DNA of 57,572 bases from Capsulimonadaceae bacterium (GCA_031292625.1 JARLGU010000049.1:1-57572); one strand, 5' to 3'; shown: positions 8,905 through 18,441, counted from the first letter of the stretch. Notes: generated by a model from the letters alone, not told the origin. Numbers and translations: made by a program.

Positions 8905-11115
8905 CTATTGCACTACGAACGCCTTTGAATCGAACATCGCCGGATCCCACCCCGTTGGAAAGCTCTTGTGGAGAGGCACGACGAGCGTAAAAGGACGTTT
9001 CTCCGATATCCGTCGCCGTACGAGCACCAATGTCAGCGGCGCCGGTCGCGCTTGTGGGAGCGAAGGAGACGCACTCTCCTCGCCATGCCGCATCGTAACG
9101 AACGGAAAAGCCGTCAGTGCACGCGTCGACGGCGAAGAATGCACGCGGACCACGGGGGGCATCTCCGGTTGCGCGTAAGTAATCGGCATGACGCGAAGTG
9201 CGTAGATTTCATAGTGATCCCGCATCAGCGGCAGCGTCGGAAGCGGCGTGTGATGGCCAATCTGACCGGGTACTCGCGGAATGCGCGGCGCGCCGGGCAG
9301 CCAGACATCGCCCCATCCGGCGTTGACAGGCGCGGGGTCGCGTTCGAGAGGCTTAACCACGTCCACGAACGTGAAGTTCGACGCGGACGAGCCTGACGCA
9401 TAGTCAGTCATCGCCGGCGTTTCCCGTGGCATCTTGATTGCGAGGTAGGCGATGACATATTGCCGGGCCGCGACCGGAACCTCGGGCGAAGTGATGTGTC
9501 CGGTTGAGTCGACCGAGTTCACGGGGTTGAGAGGAACAATCATGACGCCGCTTTTCGTGACAATTGTTTTCGGGCTCTTCCAGGCGAAGCACTGTCCGGC
9601 CTTGGGGTCCGCCACGACCGTGCCGCCCGTGGGAGTGAACAGATCGCGCGCAGTGGAGTGTCCAACGGCCGTTCCGCTTATCAATACGGTCTTCGGTTCC
9701 TGATCCGGATTTCCGCCAGCGATCTCGTCGTCAACTCCTACCCACGGATGGTCGTCCTGAGCATAGCGTAGGGCGAGCGGAAAGGACGACATGCCCGCGC
9801 GATGCATCGGATTCTCGCTCCCGCGAATTCGCACTGGAAGCGCAATCGATTGGATATCGATGGACCAATCCCCGTTCGGGACAGACGGACGTTTTGCGCG
9901 AACAATCGTCCGAACGGAGGGCGCGCCCGAGTACGCATGCCCATCGAAATTGGTTGGCGGCTCGATTTCCCATTGTCCATCGCGCGGCCGCTTTAGCTGA
10001 TCTCCAAAAGGCCTTTGGCCGGAACGATCAATTGGATCCAGGGCCGCCGTAGCCTCAACTTCGATCGGTCCAACCTTTGCGGACGGCGAAATTGGCAGAC
10101 TGGCTTGCGGAAGTTGCTCCATGCGCGGCACATCCTTGATGATCCATACGCCCTCGGGCTGGTCAGTTTTAAGCAGTCGCGCGCTTAAACGAATCTTTGC
10201 GGTTCGGACGCCGTACAAACATGGCAAACTCGCGAATGCGTGGGCGGTCCCCACAATGCTCGCTTGAAGGTTCATCGGAGAACCGCATGGCGCGCCCCCA
10301 CGGTCGAGCGGCGTTGCTTTAACCTTGAGCTGCCCGGTGAGCGACTTAGGTATGACGACGAGCGCATCGGAGCTACTATTGCGAGGGGGCTGACCAGACG
10401 CCAATGTTGGCGCCGCTTCAACTCTATAGGACGGTTGATAATCCTGGATGGGGCGACTGCTCTCCCAATATCGGACCGTCTCCAGATTGGGTGAACCTCC
10501 ATACCAATGCTCCTCTCCAGGTCGGTCCTCATTGCGGCTGCCGATGTACGACATCTGGCCATTGGGACCATGACCGTAGATCTTCATAGGCTTTCGTTCG
10601 ATAACAAACGTTTCGTCGCCGAACTTAAACCGGTAGGTTCCAGCCGCTCGCGGCACATTGATTCTCGTTGTCCCAAAACCAGCATCGGTATCAAAGACAA
10701 AGGATACGCTATCTCGTTGGAACTGGTTTTGGTAAGCCAACGCCGTGTCGAACTTCGTACCAGACAAAGAAATCGGCTTGGCCCCGCTCTGAATGGCAAC
10801 GAGCGTAAGGGAACCCTGCTTGGGCGCGCCATGGTCGAGCATTTCGAGCATGGAAACTGGGGCAGCATTCGACGTGAGCGGAGAAACAGACGGATCGTTA
10901 CGGGCGACAGGAGCACTTCCGTGCATCGAACCAACCGGAGACGCGATCGCTCTGGCTAGTTGCGCAACTTGTTCCACGCCTCCCTGAACCGCATCTGATT
11001 GCGACGGTGTTCTCGCAGAAGCCTGCCGGAGGTAGTTGGATGCAAAGAAAAGGCATCCTAACAGCGCGCCAATCATAAAGATGGTCAGCGACGCTTGAAT
11101 ATGATCGCGGTTCAT
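8905..11115 (-). CDS. Large membrane-anchored protein of unknown function
   Basis: 736 residues; the ATG has GGAGGA 5 bases upstream. Residues 9-30 (SLTIFMIGALLGCLFFASNYL) form one membrane segment or uncleaved signal, with the rest expected outside the cytoplasm. The remainder is rich in beta-forming and Pro/Gly stretches, with no motif that I recognise and no catalytic signature. Only a few cysteines are present. Segments such as TYRFKFGDETFVIERKPMK and GDWSIDIQSIALPVRIRGS read like beta-sandwich domains. It has its own promoter (11290-11318) and a leader of roughly 170 bases. The gene upstream on the same strand encodes a GntR/LacI-type regulator, but the gap and promoter argue for separate transcription. 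Function not assigned. Confidence 0.75.
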   Translation of the reverse strand: MNRDHIQASLTIFMIGALLGCLFFASNYLRQASARTPSQSDAVQGGVEQVAQLARAIASPVGSMHGSAPVARNDPSVSPLTSNAAPVSMLEMLDHGAPKQGSLTLVAIQSGAKPISLSGTKFDTALAYQNQFQRDSVSFVFDTDAGFGTTRINVPRAAGTYRFKFGDETFVIERKPMKIYGHGPNGQMSYIGSRNEDRPGEEHWYGGSPNLETVRYWESSRPIQDYQPSYRVEAAPTLASGQPPRNSSSDALVVIPKSLTGQLKVKATPLDRGGAPCGSPMNLQASIVGTAHAFASLPCLYGVRTAKIRLSARLLKTDQPEGVWIIKDVPRMEQLPQASLPISPSAKVGPIEVEATAALDPIDRSGQRPFGDQLKRPRDGQWEIEPPTNFDGHAYSGAPSVRTIVRAKRPSVPNGDWSIDIQSIALPVRIRGSENPMHRAGMSSFPLALRYAQDDHPWVGVDDEIAGGNPDQEPKTVLISGTAVGHSTARDLFTPTGGTVVADPKAGQCFAWKSPKTIVTKSGVMIVPLNPVNSVDSTGHITSPEVPVAARQYVIAYLAIKMPRETPAMTDYASGSSASNFTFVDVVKPLERDPAPVNAGWGDVWLPGAPRIPRVPGQIGHHTPLPTLPLMRDHYEIYALRVMPITYAQPEMPPVVRVHSSPSTRALTAFPFVTMRHGEESASPSLPQARPAPLTLVLVRRRISEKRPFTLVVPLHKSFPTGWDPAMFDSKAFVVQ

Positions 11116-11289
11116 GGTTGTCCTCCGTCGTTAGCACAGCTGACAAGAAAAGAAGGCTCATCGGGCCGCAAGGACCTGCGCGAAGGTGCGTCAGGCCATC
11201 GGACAATCGTTAGAAACGCCGTTCTTACAGAAATATTCCGGCAGCAACGCATATTATCCTTCGCGATTGCGTGCGATTGAAATACCTCA

Positions 11290-11318
11290 ATTATACGAAG
11301 AAGCGAGCTTGCGTTCAA
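11290..11318 (-). promoter_or_regulatory. Sigma-70-type promoter for the 736-residue protein gene
   Basis: On the minus strand: TTGAAC (-35, 11313-11318), a 17-base spacer, then a perfect TATAAT (-10, 11290-11295). Transcription would start near 11283, leaving a leader of about 170 bases. Confidence 0.6.
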
Positions 11319-11344
11319 GCGCGCCTTTGGGCTGCAAAGGATGC

Positions 11345-12526
11345 TCATCCTGCGGAAACGGGGCCGGTCGTCTCGCGCACAATAAGCGTCGGGGGAATCT
11401 GCTCGAAGCGCGGGGGCTCGGCGCTGCAAAGGATATCGATCGCACATGCGGCGATCTCCTGGATGGGGTGCGCGATTGTCGAGAGCGACGGATGCATGAA
11501 CTTGCTCGACGGCGCGTCTTCAAAGCCCAGGACGGAAACTTGCTGCGGCACGCCGATCGATTGCTGCGCGAGCCACTTCGCAACCGCCCATGCGCCAGGA
11601 TCGGAAACCGTCATTATCGCCGTGGGGCGCTTTGCGGCGACTTCATCCCACACGGCCGGCATGATGTCGTAGGCGGCGGAGTACGAATTGCCGAACGGCG
11701 GAGGGACGATGACGGCGCGAAACGTATCGGCAAACCCCTTGCGGCGTCCAAGCTCCTCAAAGGCCTCGACCTTATCGAGAACATTCTGAGTAACGATCGG
11801 TTCGTTGACGACGAGCGTAATCCTTTCGTGTCCTAGACTGGTAAGGTGCTCGACTCCAATCTCCATTGCGGCAACCGGATCCGTCTGAACCGCCGCGCCG
11901 GGATAGCCGCGAGGGACCATATCGATTGCCACGGTCTTGTAGCCGCGGCCGGAGAGCGCATCGTTAAGCAACACCGTTTCTTGCTCGGAGCGGAATAAAA
12001 TGACGGCTTCTTCGCTGGGAGGAAGCGCAATCCGGCCATACGACTCCGCGGCGGAACGATCGATCAGAATATTCGCCTTAAATCCGCGACCATCGATGGC
12101 ATCCCGCAACGCCTCGGTCATCGCTAGAACGGCCTCAGAATCGACGCTGTTTGAGATCACGCTGATCGTATGAATGCCGACGCCCCTGTAGAGCGACATC
12201 GGGCGCAACGGCCGCGCGGTTCTCGATAACAGACGCTGACCTTTTGACGCAATGCGAGCGCGCTCAGCCGCGACCGTGGACGCGACAACACTGCCGGCCC
12301 CGGCCCTCCGGCTCACAAAACCATCCCTTGTCAGCTCCGCGAGAGCGCGTCTGACGGTGATCTGCGACACCGGCAAATGCTCCATCAAGGAGCTGTCCGA
12401 ATAAAACGGATCTCCGGGCTCGAATTTAGAAAGAATGAGGTCGCGCAAAGCATCGCGCAACTGCGCGTAGAGCGGCAGATCGCCTTCACGATCAATGTGA
12501 ATTTCGCTCAGATAGCTGATGTCCAT
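11345..12526 (-). CDS. GntR/LacI-hybrid transcriptional regulator
   Basis: 393 residues from an ATG. Residues 11-80 are a GntR-type winged helix (LPLYAQLRDALRDLIL, then PVSQITVRRALAELTRDGFV and RRAGAGSVVA). Residues 115-390 are a LacI-type periplasmic-binding domain (YRGVGIHTISVISNS, EHLTSLGHERITLVVNE, QVSVLGFEDAPSSKFMHPSL). This is the AraR-like combination used for sugar-responsive control, in which the ligand-bound effector domain releases DNA. It is divergent from dprA, with 187 bp between. No obvious sugar operon adjoins; the target genes are unknown. Confidence 0.88.
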   Translation of the reverse strand: MDISYLSEIHIDREGDLPLYAQLRDALRDLILSKFEPGDPFYSDSSLMEHLPVSQITVRRALAELTRDGFVSRRAGAGSVVASTVAAERARIASKGQRLLSRTARPLRPMSLYRGVGIHTISVISNSVDSEAVLAMTEALRDAIDGRGFKANILIDRSAAESYGRIALPPSEEAVILFRSEQETVLLNDALSGRGYKTVAIDMVPRGYPGAAVQTDPVAAMEIGVEHLTSLGHERITLVVNEPIVTQNVLDKVEAFEELGRRKGFADTFRAVIVPPPFGNSYSAAYDIMPAVWDEVAAKRPTAIMTVSDPGAWAVAKWLAQQSIGVPQQVSVLGFEDAPSSKFMHPSLSTIAHPIQEIAACAIDILCSAEPPRFEQIPPTLIVRETTGPVSAG

Positions 12527-12713
12527 GGCAAGCGGCGCGGGAAGAACTGGATGCCGGGCACATTTGCCGCGACAGTTTCTTGGAACAGAATAATTGGGTA
12601 TGAACCGTGGGTTCTTTCAACAGTTTACCCTCGATCCCCTGCAATAAGTCGATAGAGCGAAAGCGGGCGGTCGTATTCGCGATGACCTTTCCGGATTTGA
12701 AGCGGCGGGTTGA

Positions 12714-13868
12714 GTGTCCTTCTCGATGAACACACAACCTACGCTCGCGCAAGAATCTACCATCGCCGACTGGATCCGAATTGCTCGTGCCGAGATCGCC
12801 CCTCGGAAGCTCCGGCCGCTCCTCGAAGCTTACGAGTTCTCCGCCGCGGCGCTCCTCAAAGCGACGTCGGGGCAGTGGTCGTCCCACGCACCGCGCATGA
12901 TAGAAACCGAAAAGCTTCGGCTTTCACAAAGCGCCCGAGATTCCGTTGACGATGCCATGCGCATCATCGAAAAGCAAGGAGTATCGGCGGTCCCAATCAA
13001 CCACCCCGACTACCCGGCCAATCTGCGCGAAATCGATGACGCGTCCCCGGTGCTGTTCGTACGCGGCACGCTGAAGGCGGACGACCGGTTTTCGATTGCG
13101 GTCGTCGGTTCGCGCAGAGCAACCGCCTACGGACTGTCCATTGCCGAGCGCTTCTCCCGGGATCTGGCGGCGCGTGGGCTCTGTATCGTTTCCGGCGGCG
13201 CACGCGGGATCGACACATTCTCGCATCGCGGCGCGCTCAAAGGCGGCGGGCGCACCGTCGTCTTCCTCGGCTGCGGCATCGGAACGAGCTATCCGCCGGA
13301 AAACCGGCATCTCTTCGATGAAGTCGTCTCGTCCGGCCAGGGAGCCATCGTATCCGAATACGTGCCCGGAGTCGAGCCAAGCCCTTGGCGATTTCCCGCA
13401 CGCAACCGCCTCATATCCGGGATGACGATGGGGACGTTCGTCATTGAAAGCCCAATCGACTCCGGCGCAATGATCACGGCAAGCGACGCCGCGAGCCAGG
13501 GACGAGATGTCTTTGCCGTGCCGGGGCCAATCGAGACGGGACGCAGCGCGGGCTGCCATCGGCTGATACAAGAAGGCGCCAAGCTGGTCGAGACGCCTGA
13601 CGATATTCTCAAGGAACTGGGTTTCTTCCAAATGGGCGAATCGCTTGCCAGGCAACCGTCGCTTCCGGGATTCAACGCGCCGCCCGAGGATCTCGATACC
13701 GATCAGCGGCTCATCCTCGACCGGCTCACGCTTCAGCCCCAATCCGTGGACGCTCTCCTTGCCGGGATCGATCTGAGCGCGGCCCAGGTCAGCGCGGTGC
13801 TCACAATCCTCGAGATGCGCGGGCTAACGCGCCGCCTGCCGGGCAATGCGTTTGTCCGCGTGCTGTGA
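12714..13868 (+). CDS. dprA: DNA-processing protein DprA
   Basis: 384 residues from the GTG at 12714; an in-frame ATG at 12726 (MNTQPTLAQ) is an equally plausible start, and neither has a strong SD. DprA loads RecA on incoming single-stranded DNA during natural transformation. The extended Rossmann fold is clear: VVGSRRATAYGLSIAERFS, then LCIVSGGARGIDTFSHRGAL, FLGCGIGTSYPPENRHLF, FPARNRLISGMTMGTFVIES and SGAMITASDAASQGRDVFAVPG. The C-terminal 65 residues form the DML1-like winged helix found in many DprA proteins. topA follows 279 bp downstream, and dprA-topA is a widely conserved gene order. Confidence 0.95.
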   Translation: MSFSMNTQPTLAQESTIADWIRIARAEIAPRKLRPLLEAYEFSAAALLKATSGQWSSHAPRMIETEKLRLSQSARDSVDDAMRIIEKQGVSAVPINHPDYPANLREIDDASPVLFVRGTLKADDRFSIAVVGSRRATAYGLSIAERFSRDLAARGLCIVSGGARGIDTFSHRGALKGGGRTVVFLGCGIGTSYPPENRHLFDEVVSSGQGAIVSEYVPGVEPSPWRFPARNRLISGMTMGTFVIESPIDSGAMITASDAASQGRDVFAVPGPIETGRSAGCHRLIQEGAKLVETPDDILKELGFFQMGESLARQPSLPGFNAPPEDLDTDQRLILDRLTLQPQSVDALLAGIDLSAAQVSAVLTILEMRGLTRRLPGNAFVRVL

Positions 13869-14031
13869 TATGCCCCGCTAAATCGCGATGCGTTTCGGCG
13901 GAGCCATGCACGGATCGGCGTCATGTCAGGATCGCGCGCCCCCCAAATTCTCAACCCTCGCTTGCTTGCACTTGAGCTCGCCAGCCTGCAATCCGTCATT
14001 CTTCCTAGAACGCAATCGCGGCAGAAGGTGT

Positions 14032-14037
14032 TATAAT
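14032..14037 (+). promoter_or_regulatory. -10 element of a probable topA promoter
   Basis: A perfect TATAAT 110 bases before the topA start. No good -35 match is seen at 16-18 bases upstream, so the promoter may be weak or activator-dependent. Confidence 0.4.
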
Positions 14038-14147
14038 ACAAGGTCATCGCCCCAGAGGCGCTTGGCGTGGTCAGCCCGTTACGGACTTGGCGGACGCTGA
14101 GATTGCGGACCGGCAAGGAAGCCGGAAATGGGAGCGCTAGGAAAGTA

Positions 14148-16310
14148 ATGGCAAAATCGCTTATCATTGTTGAGTCTCCCGCGAAGACCAAGACGCTCAA
14201 AGGATTTCTGGGCAGCGAATACCAGATCGAAGCGTCCATGGGACATATTCGCGACCTCCCCGAGCGCAAGCTCGCGGTCGAGGTCGAGAACGACTTCGCA
14301 CCATCGTACGTCATCATCCCGGAGCGCAAGGAAGTTCTCGCCAAGCTCAAGGCCGCCCTGGCCGGCGTCAGCGACGTCTTCCTTGCTTCTGACCCTGACC
14401 GTGAAGGAGAAGCGATCTCGTGGCACCTTGCTCAGGCGCTCAAGATCGAACATCCCAAGCGCATCCAGTTTAACGAGATCACGCGTGACGCCGTCCGTCA
14501 AGCGCTTGATTCGCCGCGCGAGATCGATATGAACCGCGTGAACGCTCAGCAGGCGCGACGCGTGCTCGACCGGCTGGTCGGCTATGAGATCAGTCCGTTG
14601 CTGTGGCGAAAGGTCAAGAAGGGCCTGAGCGCGGGCCGAGTACAATCGGTCGCAGTTCGCCTCATCACCGATCGCGAGCGCGAGATCGAGGCCTTTAAGG
14701 CTGTCGAATATTGGAGCCTGACCGCATCGCTAACTCCAGACGCGCCAAAGAACAAGTTTGACTCCGCGCTGGTTGAGCATCTGGGCAAGAAAATCGAGCT
14801 GACCAACGAGGAACAGACGAACAAGGTTTTGCGCGATCTAGAAGGCGTCGCGTACAATGTCCTTAAGGTTAAGCGAACAGAAAAGCGCCGCAGCCCCGCG
14901 CCGCCGTTTATCACGTCCACGCTGCAGCAGGAAGCCTCGCGCAAACTCGGTTTCAACGCACGCCGAACAATGCGCGTCGCCCAACAACTTTACGAGGGCG
15001 TCGAAATCCCCGGAGAGGGCAGCGTCGGTTTAATCACCTACATGAGGACCGACTCCAACCGGATCGCCGCGGAAGCTCAGCAGGCCGCGCGCGCGTATAT
15101 CGTCGAGCATTACGGCCGCGAGTTCGTACCCGATGCCGCCAAGCAGTATAAGAAGGGCAAGGACGCACAGGATGCCCATGAGGCCATCCGTCCGACCCAT
15201 GTGGACTGGCATCCTGATCGGGTCACCGCGCACATGACGCCCGAGCAGGCCAACCTGTACCGGCTGATCTGGCAGCGATTCGTCGCCTCTCAGATGATGC
15301 AAGCAGTGTATGACGTCGTTACCGTCACGATTTCCGCCGGAGATTACGGCTTCCGCGCGACGGGTTCGACGATCAAGTTTGAAGGCTTTTTGCGAGTTTA
15401 CAGCGAAGGAAAGGACGAGGTCAAGGTCGAAGACGAAGACCGGCCGCCGCTTCCGCCGTTGACCGATGGGCAGTTGCTGAAATTGCTCGAACTGACGCCG
15501 AAACAGCACTTTACGGAGCCGCCGCCCCGCTTTACGGAAGCGACCTTGGTAAAGGCTCTCGAAGAAAAAGGCATCGGCCGCCCAAGCACGTACGCCACGA
15601 TTATCTCGACGATCCAGGATCGCGGATATGTCGAACTCAAGGAGAAGCGATTCTTCCCGACGGAGCTCGGCTTGGTGGTGACGGACTTGCTCGTCAAGCA
15701 TTTTCCGGAAGTGCTGGATATTACGTTCACCGCCGAGATGGAGTTGCGCCTCGACCATGTCGAGGAGGGCGACGAAGACTGGGTTAAGGTGATGCGCGAG
15801 TTCTACGGTCCATTTCACGCCATCGTCGAGAAGGCTGCCGACGAGATGGAACGCGTTAAGATCGAGCCCAAGGACGCCGGACAAACCTGCCCGAACTGCG
15901 GGCGCCCAATGGTTGTCCGATCGTCGCGCTTCGGCGAATTCGTCGGCTGTTCGGGCTACCCGGAGTGCAAGACGATCATCCGCCCGGAAGCCGCCAAGGT
16001 CGAAGTGCCTTGCCCTAAATGCGGCGGCGAAGTGACACAGAAGAGGTCGCGCAAAGGAACGATTTTTTACGGCTGCGCCAACTACCCGAAATGCGATTTC
16101 GTGGCGTGGGGAAAGCCAATCGGCCGCGATTGCCCGGAGTGCGGGCAACCGCTGATTGAGAATACCTTCCGTGGGCGTCCCAGCGGGATTCGCTGCAGCA
16201 ATAAAGAGTGCACGCACAAGGAATCGAACCGCGCGAAGAAGAGCGGCGACGATGACGCGGCTCCTCCGAACGATGCGGATGCGCCATCGGAAGAACTGGC
16301 AACCGTTTAG
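14148..16310 (+). CDS. topA: DNA topoisomerase I (type IA)
   Basis: 720 residues from the ATG at 14148, which gives the canonical MAKSLIIVESPAKTKTL; an upstream in-frame start at 14067 would add 27 unconserved residues. It relaxes negative supercoils through a 5'-phosphotyrosine intermediate. The Toprim domain has FLASDPDREGEAISWHLA. The catalytic Tyr is residue 298 in GLITYMRTDSNR. The C-terminus has three zinc ribbons of the four-cysteine type: CPNCGRP...CSGYPEC, CPKCGGE...CANYPKC and CPECGQP...CSNKEC. It follows dprA. The 3' end abuts a dispersed repeat that carries a terminator-like hairpin. Confidence 0.97.
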   Translation: MAKSLIIVESPAKTKTLKGFLGSEYQIEASMGHIRDLPERKLAVEVENDFAPSYVIIPERKEVLAKLKAALAGVSDVFLASDPDREGEAISWHLAQALKIEHPKRIQFNEITRDAVRQALDSPREIDMNRVNAQQARRVLDRLVGYEISPLLWRKVKKGLSAGRVQSVAVRLITDREREIEAFKAVEYWSLTASLTPDAPKNKFDSALVEHLGKKIELTNEEQTNKVLRDLEGVAYNVLKVKRTEKRRSPAPPFITSTLQQEASRKLGFNARRTMRVAQQLYEGVEIPGEGSVGLITYMRTDSNRIAAEAQQAARAYIVEHYGREFVPDAAKQYKKGKDAQDAHEAIRPTHVDWHPDRVTAHMTPEQANLYRLIWQRFVASQMMQAVYDVVTVTISAGDYGFRATGSTIKFEGFLRVYSEGKDEVKVEDEDRPPLPPLTDGQLLKLLELTPKQHFTEPPPRFTEATLVKALEEKGIGRPSTYATIISTIQDRGYVELKEKRFFPTELGLVVTDLLVKHFPEVLDITFTAEMELRLDHVEEGDEDWVKVMREFYGPFHAIVEKAADEMERVKIEPKDAGQTCPNCGRPMVVRSSRFGEFVGCSGYPECKTIIRPEAAKVEVPCPKCGGEVTQKRSRKGTIFYGCANYPKCDFVAWGKPIGRDCPECGQPLIENTFRGRPSGIRCSNKECTHKESNRAKKSGDDDAAPPNDADAPSEELATV

Positions 16311-16354
16311 AGCGCGTGTAGAAAATCGAAAGGTCTTGTAAGACGGCTTCTCTG

Positions 16355-16374
16355 CGGCCGCCGTGGCCGTTTTT
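16355..16374 (+). terminator. Terminator-like hairpin in the left arm of repeat copy A
   Basis: CGGCC-GCCGT-GGCCG followed by TTTTT, 45 bases after the topA stop. The related sequence at 23987-24005 (TGGCC-GCGC-GGCCA, then TTTTT) keeps the same form, so the repeat may supply terminators to genes it lands behind. Confidence 0.55.
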
Positions 16375-16424
16375 GAAAAAGGGCCGTCACAGCGGTTTCA
16401 CTGCTTGACTATGTGCGCTGGAAT

Positions 16425-16610
16425 CGGACGATGGCGGCAATAGGCCGTACGCGTGTTGACGAAGCATCGTAAATCACCGCAGTGAACGAGGCGCGGGCAA
16501 GACCGGTCCGTGACCGGCGGACGATGGCGGCAAAGGGCCGTGCGCGTGTTGACGACGCATCGTAAATCACCGCAGTGAACGAGGCGCGGGCAAGACCGGT
16601 CCGTGACCGG
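16425..16610. repeat. 93-bp tandem duplication inside repeat copy A
   Basis: Units 16425-16517 and 16518-16610 are 93 bp each and differ at only about four positions. The other two family copies have a single unit, so this is a recent local duplication. Confidence 0.9.
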
Positions 16611-16709
16611 CGGCACGAGCCGTCCTGAATCTTTCTCGCAATGCGCCAGTTTATTAAGCGCACTCTTAGACGCTCGCCTCCCTCGTCTTAACGGGCGAGG
16701 GACTCAGTT

Positions 16710-18416
16710 ATGCAATCCAGACGCGAATTCCTGAGATCGCTTTCGCTCGCAGTCGTCGCTGCGAGCACCGCGCCCATTTCGGCGCTCGGTGACGCGCGAA
16801 GGCGACTGTCCGCCGATCTCGTCGTATACGGCGCAACATCCGCGGGAGTTGCGGCGGCGGTTCAAGCCGCCCGCCTTGGCCGCTCGGTCGTGCTCCTTGA
16901 GCCATCCCGGCTGATCGGCGGCATGACGGCCTCGGGCATCGGCGCAACCGATATTCAGTCCGAGCAATACTGCAGCGGTTTCGCGCGCGAGTTTTACCAG
17001 CGCGTCTACAAACATTACGGCGACGCGTCCTTCTGGCACTACTGCACCCGCGCCGAGTTTGTCTCGCATAGTCCCGTTCTGCGAGCGTCCCCTGACAAGA
17101 TCCCGATCTGGCACAAGTTCGAACCACACGTCGCTTCCCGCATCTTTGTGGATATGCTTCGCGAAGCGGGCGTCCGCATCGTGATGGGCGAGCGTCTGGA
17201 CCTTCGACAGGGTGTCGTCAAGCATGGCGCGAAGATCGTCAGCCTCACGATGGAGTCTGGCATGATCGTGTCCGGAGGCGTATTTGTCGACGCTACATAC
17301 GAGGGGGATCTTCTTGCCAAGGCTGGCGTGCATTACACGATCGGCCGCGAGTCGAATGAGGTCTACGGAGAAGCGTACAATGGCGTCCGTCCCGGCTCGC
17401 CGCTACGCATTGATCCGTTCGTGAGGCCAGGCGATCCGAGCACGGGGCTCTTGCCCGGAGTTGCGGCAGCATCCCCAGGCGCGGCGGGACAGGCCGATAC
17501 CCGCGTTCAGGCGTACAATTTCCGCCTCTGCCTCACCGACGTCCCCGAGAACCGCGTACCAATCGTCAAACCAGACGGCTACGATCCGCGCCTCTACGAA
17601 AGCATGGCTCGAACCCTTTCGCGCTTGTTCAAGCCAATGCCGCCGGCGGTCTACTCCACGGATCCCAACCACGGCCGGATCCTCATGATGACTCCGCTGC
17701 CAAACTGCAAGGTCGATCTCAATACGAATGCGGGAACGGTTTCAGCGGACCTTGTCGGCGCTAGCTACGCATGGCCCGATGGCGACTACGCCCTTCGCGA
17801 CCGGCTCTGGCAGCAGCACGCAAGCTACACGAAGGGATTGCTCTGGTTTGCCGCAAACGACCCCCGGATGACTCCGGCGTCGCGTCGCGAGGTTACGCGG
17901 TGGGGATTGGCGGGCGATGAGTTTGCGGACACGAACTTCTGGCCGCCGCATCTCTATGTACGGGAAGCTCGGCGGATGGTGTCGGACTACGTCATGACCG
18001 AGCATCACTCGCGCAGGAGCGCGTCCGCGGACGACGGCGTAGCGGTGGCATCGTATCCGATCGACTGCCATTGTGTTTCCTATTATGTCGGGGAAGCGGG
18101 ACAGACGATGAGCGAAGGCAATCTGTTCGCTCCCAACCATCCGTTCGCGATCTCCTTCCGGTCAATTCGTCCTCGATCAAGAGAATGCGAAAACCTGCTG
18201 GTTACATGCGCGGTCTCCGCAACGCATGTTGCGTTCAGCGCGATCCGGATGGAACCCGTCTTCATGATGCTCGGACAGGCTGCCGGCACGGCCGCAAGCA
18301 TCGCGCTCACGGACCGGATCACCGTCCAGGATGTCCCCTATGATCGCCTGCGCGCGCAACTTCGCCGCGACGGCATGGTGCTTTCGCCGCTGCCGGATGC
18401 CGTACACAAGGCGTAA
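16710..18416 (+). CDS. Tat-exported FAD-dependent oxidoreductase
   Basis: 568 residues; an ATG with GAGGG upstream. Residues 3-10 (SRREFLRS) are a twin-arginine motif followed by a hydrophobic stretch, so the folded flavoprotein is probably exported by Tat. The FAD-binding Rossmann fold begins DLVVYGATSAGVAAAVQAA, with an acidic end to strand 2 (VVLLEPSRLIGGMTASG). This is the FAD_oxidored family, common in polysaccharide-degrading and Planctomycete-like genomes, whose substrates are mostly unknown. The C-terminal part (LLVTCAVSATHVAFSAIRMEP, then MLGQAAGTAASIAL) closes the FAD site. The gene stands alone between repeat copy A and a convergent kinase-like gene. Confidence 0.88.
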   Translation: MQSRREFLRSLSLAVVAASTAPISALGDARRRLSADLVVYGATSAGVAAAVQAARLGRSVVLLEPSRLIGGMTASGIGATDIQSEQYCSGFAREFYQRVYKHYGDASFWHYCTRAEFVSHSPVLRASPDKIPIWHKFEPHVASRIFVDMLREAGVRIVMGERLDLRQGVVKHGAKIVSLTMESGMIVSGGVFVDATYEGDLLAKAGVHYTIGRESNEVYGEAYNGVRPGSPLRIDPFVRPGDPSTGLLPGVAAASPGAAGQADTRVQAYNFRLCLTDVPENRVPIVKPDGYDPRLYESMARTLSRLFKPMPPAVYSTDPNHGRILMMTPLPNCKVDLNTNAGTVSADLVGASYAWPDGDYALRDRLWQQHASYTKGLLWFAANDPRMTPASRREVTRWGLAGDEFADTNFWPPHLYVREARRMVSDYVMTEHHSRRSASADDGVAVASYPIDCHCVSYYVGEAGQTMSEGNLFAPNHPFAISFRSIRPRSRECENLLVTCAVSATHVAFSAIRMEPVFMMLGQAAGTAASIALTDRITVQDVPYDRLRAQLRRDGMVLSPLPDAVHKA

Positions 18417-18441
18417 CCGCCGCCTCGAGCCGCTTGTCGGC

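Larger units (their letters stand above)
16317..16645. repeat. Dispersed repeat family 1, copy A (with internal tandem duplication)
   Basis: It fills most of the 399-bp gap between topA and the FAD oxidoreductase gene. It shares long stretches with copies at 34845-35060 (inverted) and 51621-51838, for example GATGGCGGCAA, GGCCGTACGCG and CCGCAGTGAACGAGGCGCGGG. Its right end CCGTCCTGAATCTTTCTCGC (16620-16639) is common to all three. Short peptides readable in it are not conserved between copies, so it is probably non-coding. Confidence 0.85.

Noticed and set aside
16398-16663. Overlapping minus-strand reading frames in repeat copy A that encode repeated RPFAAIV / FTAVIYDASSTR-like peptides
   Set aside because: The peptides arise from the 93-bp tandem repeat. 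They are not kept in frame in copies B and C, have no SD, and do not resemble known proteins.
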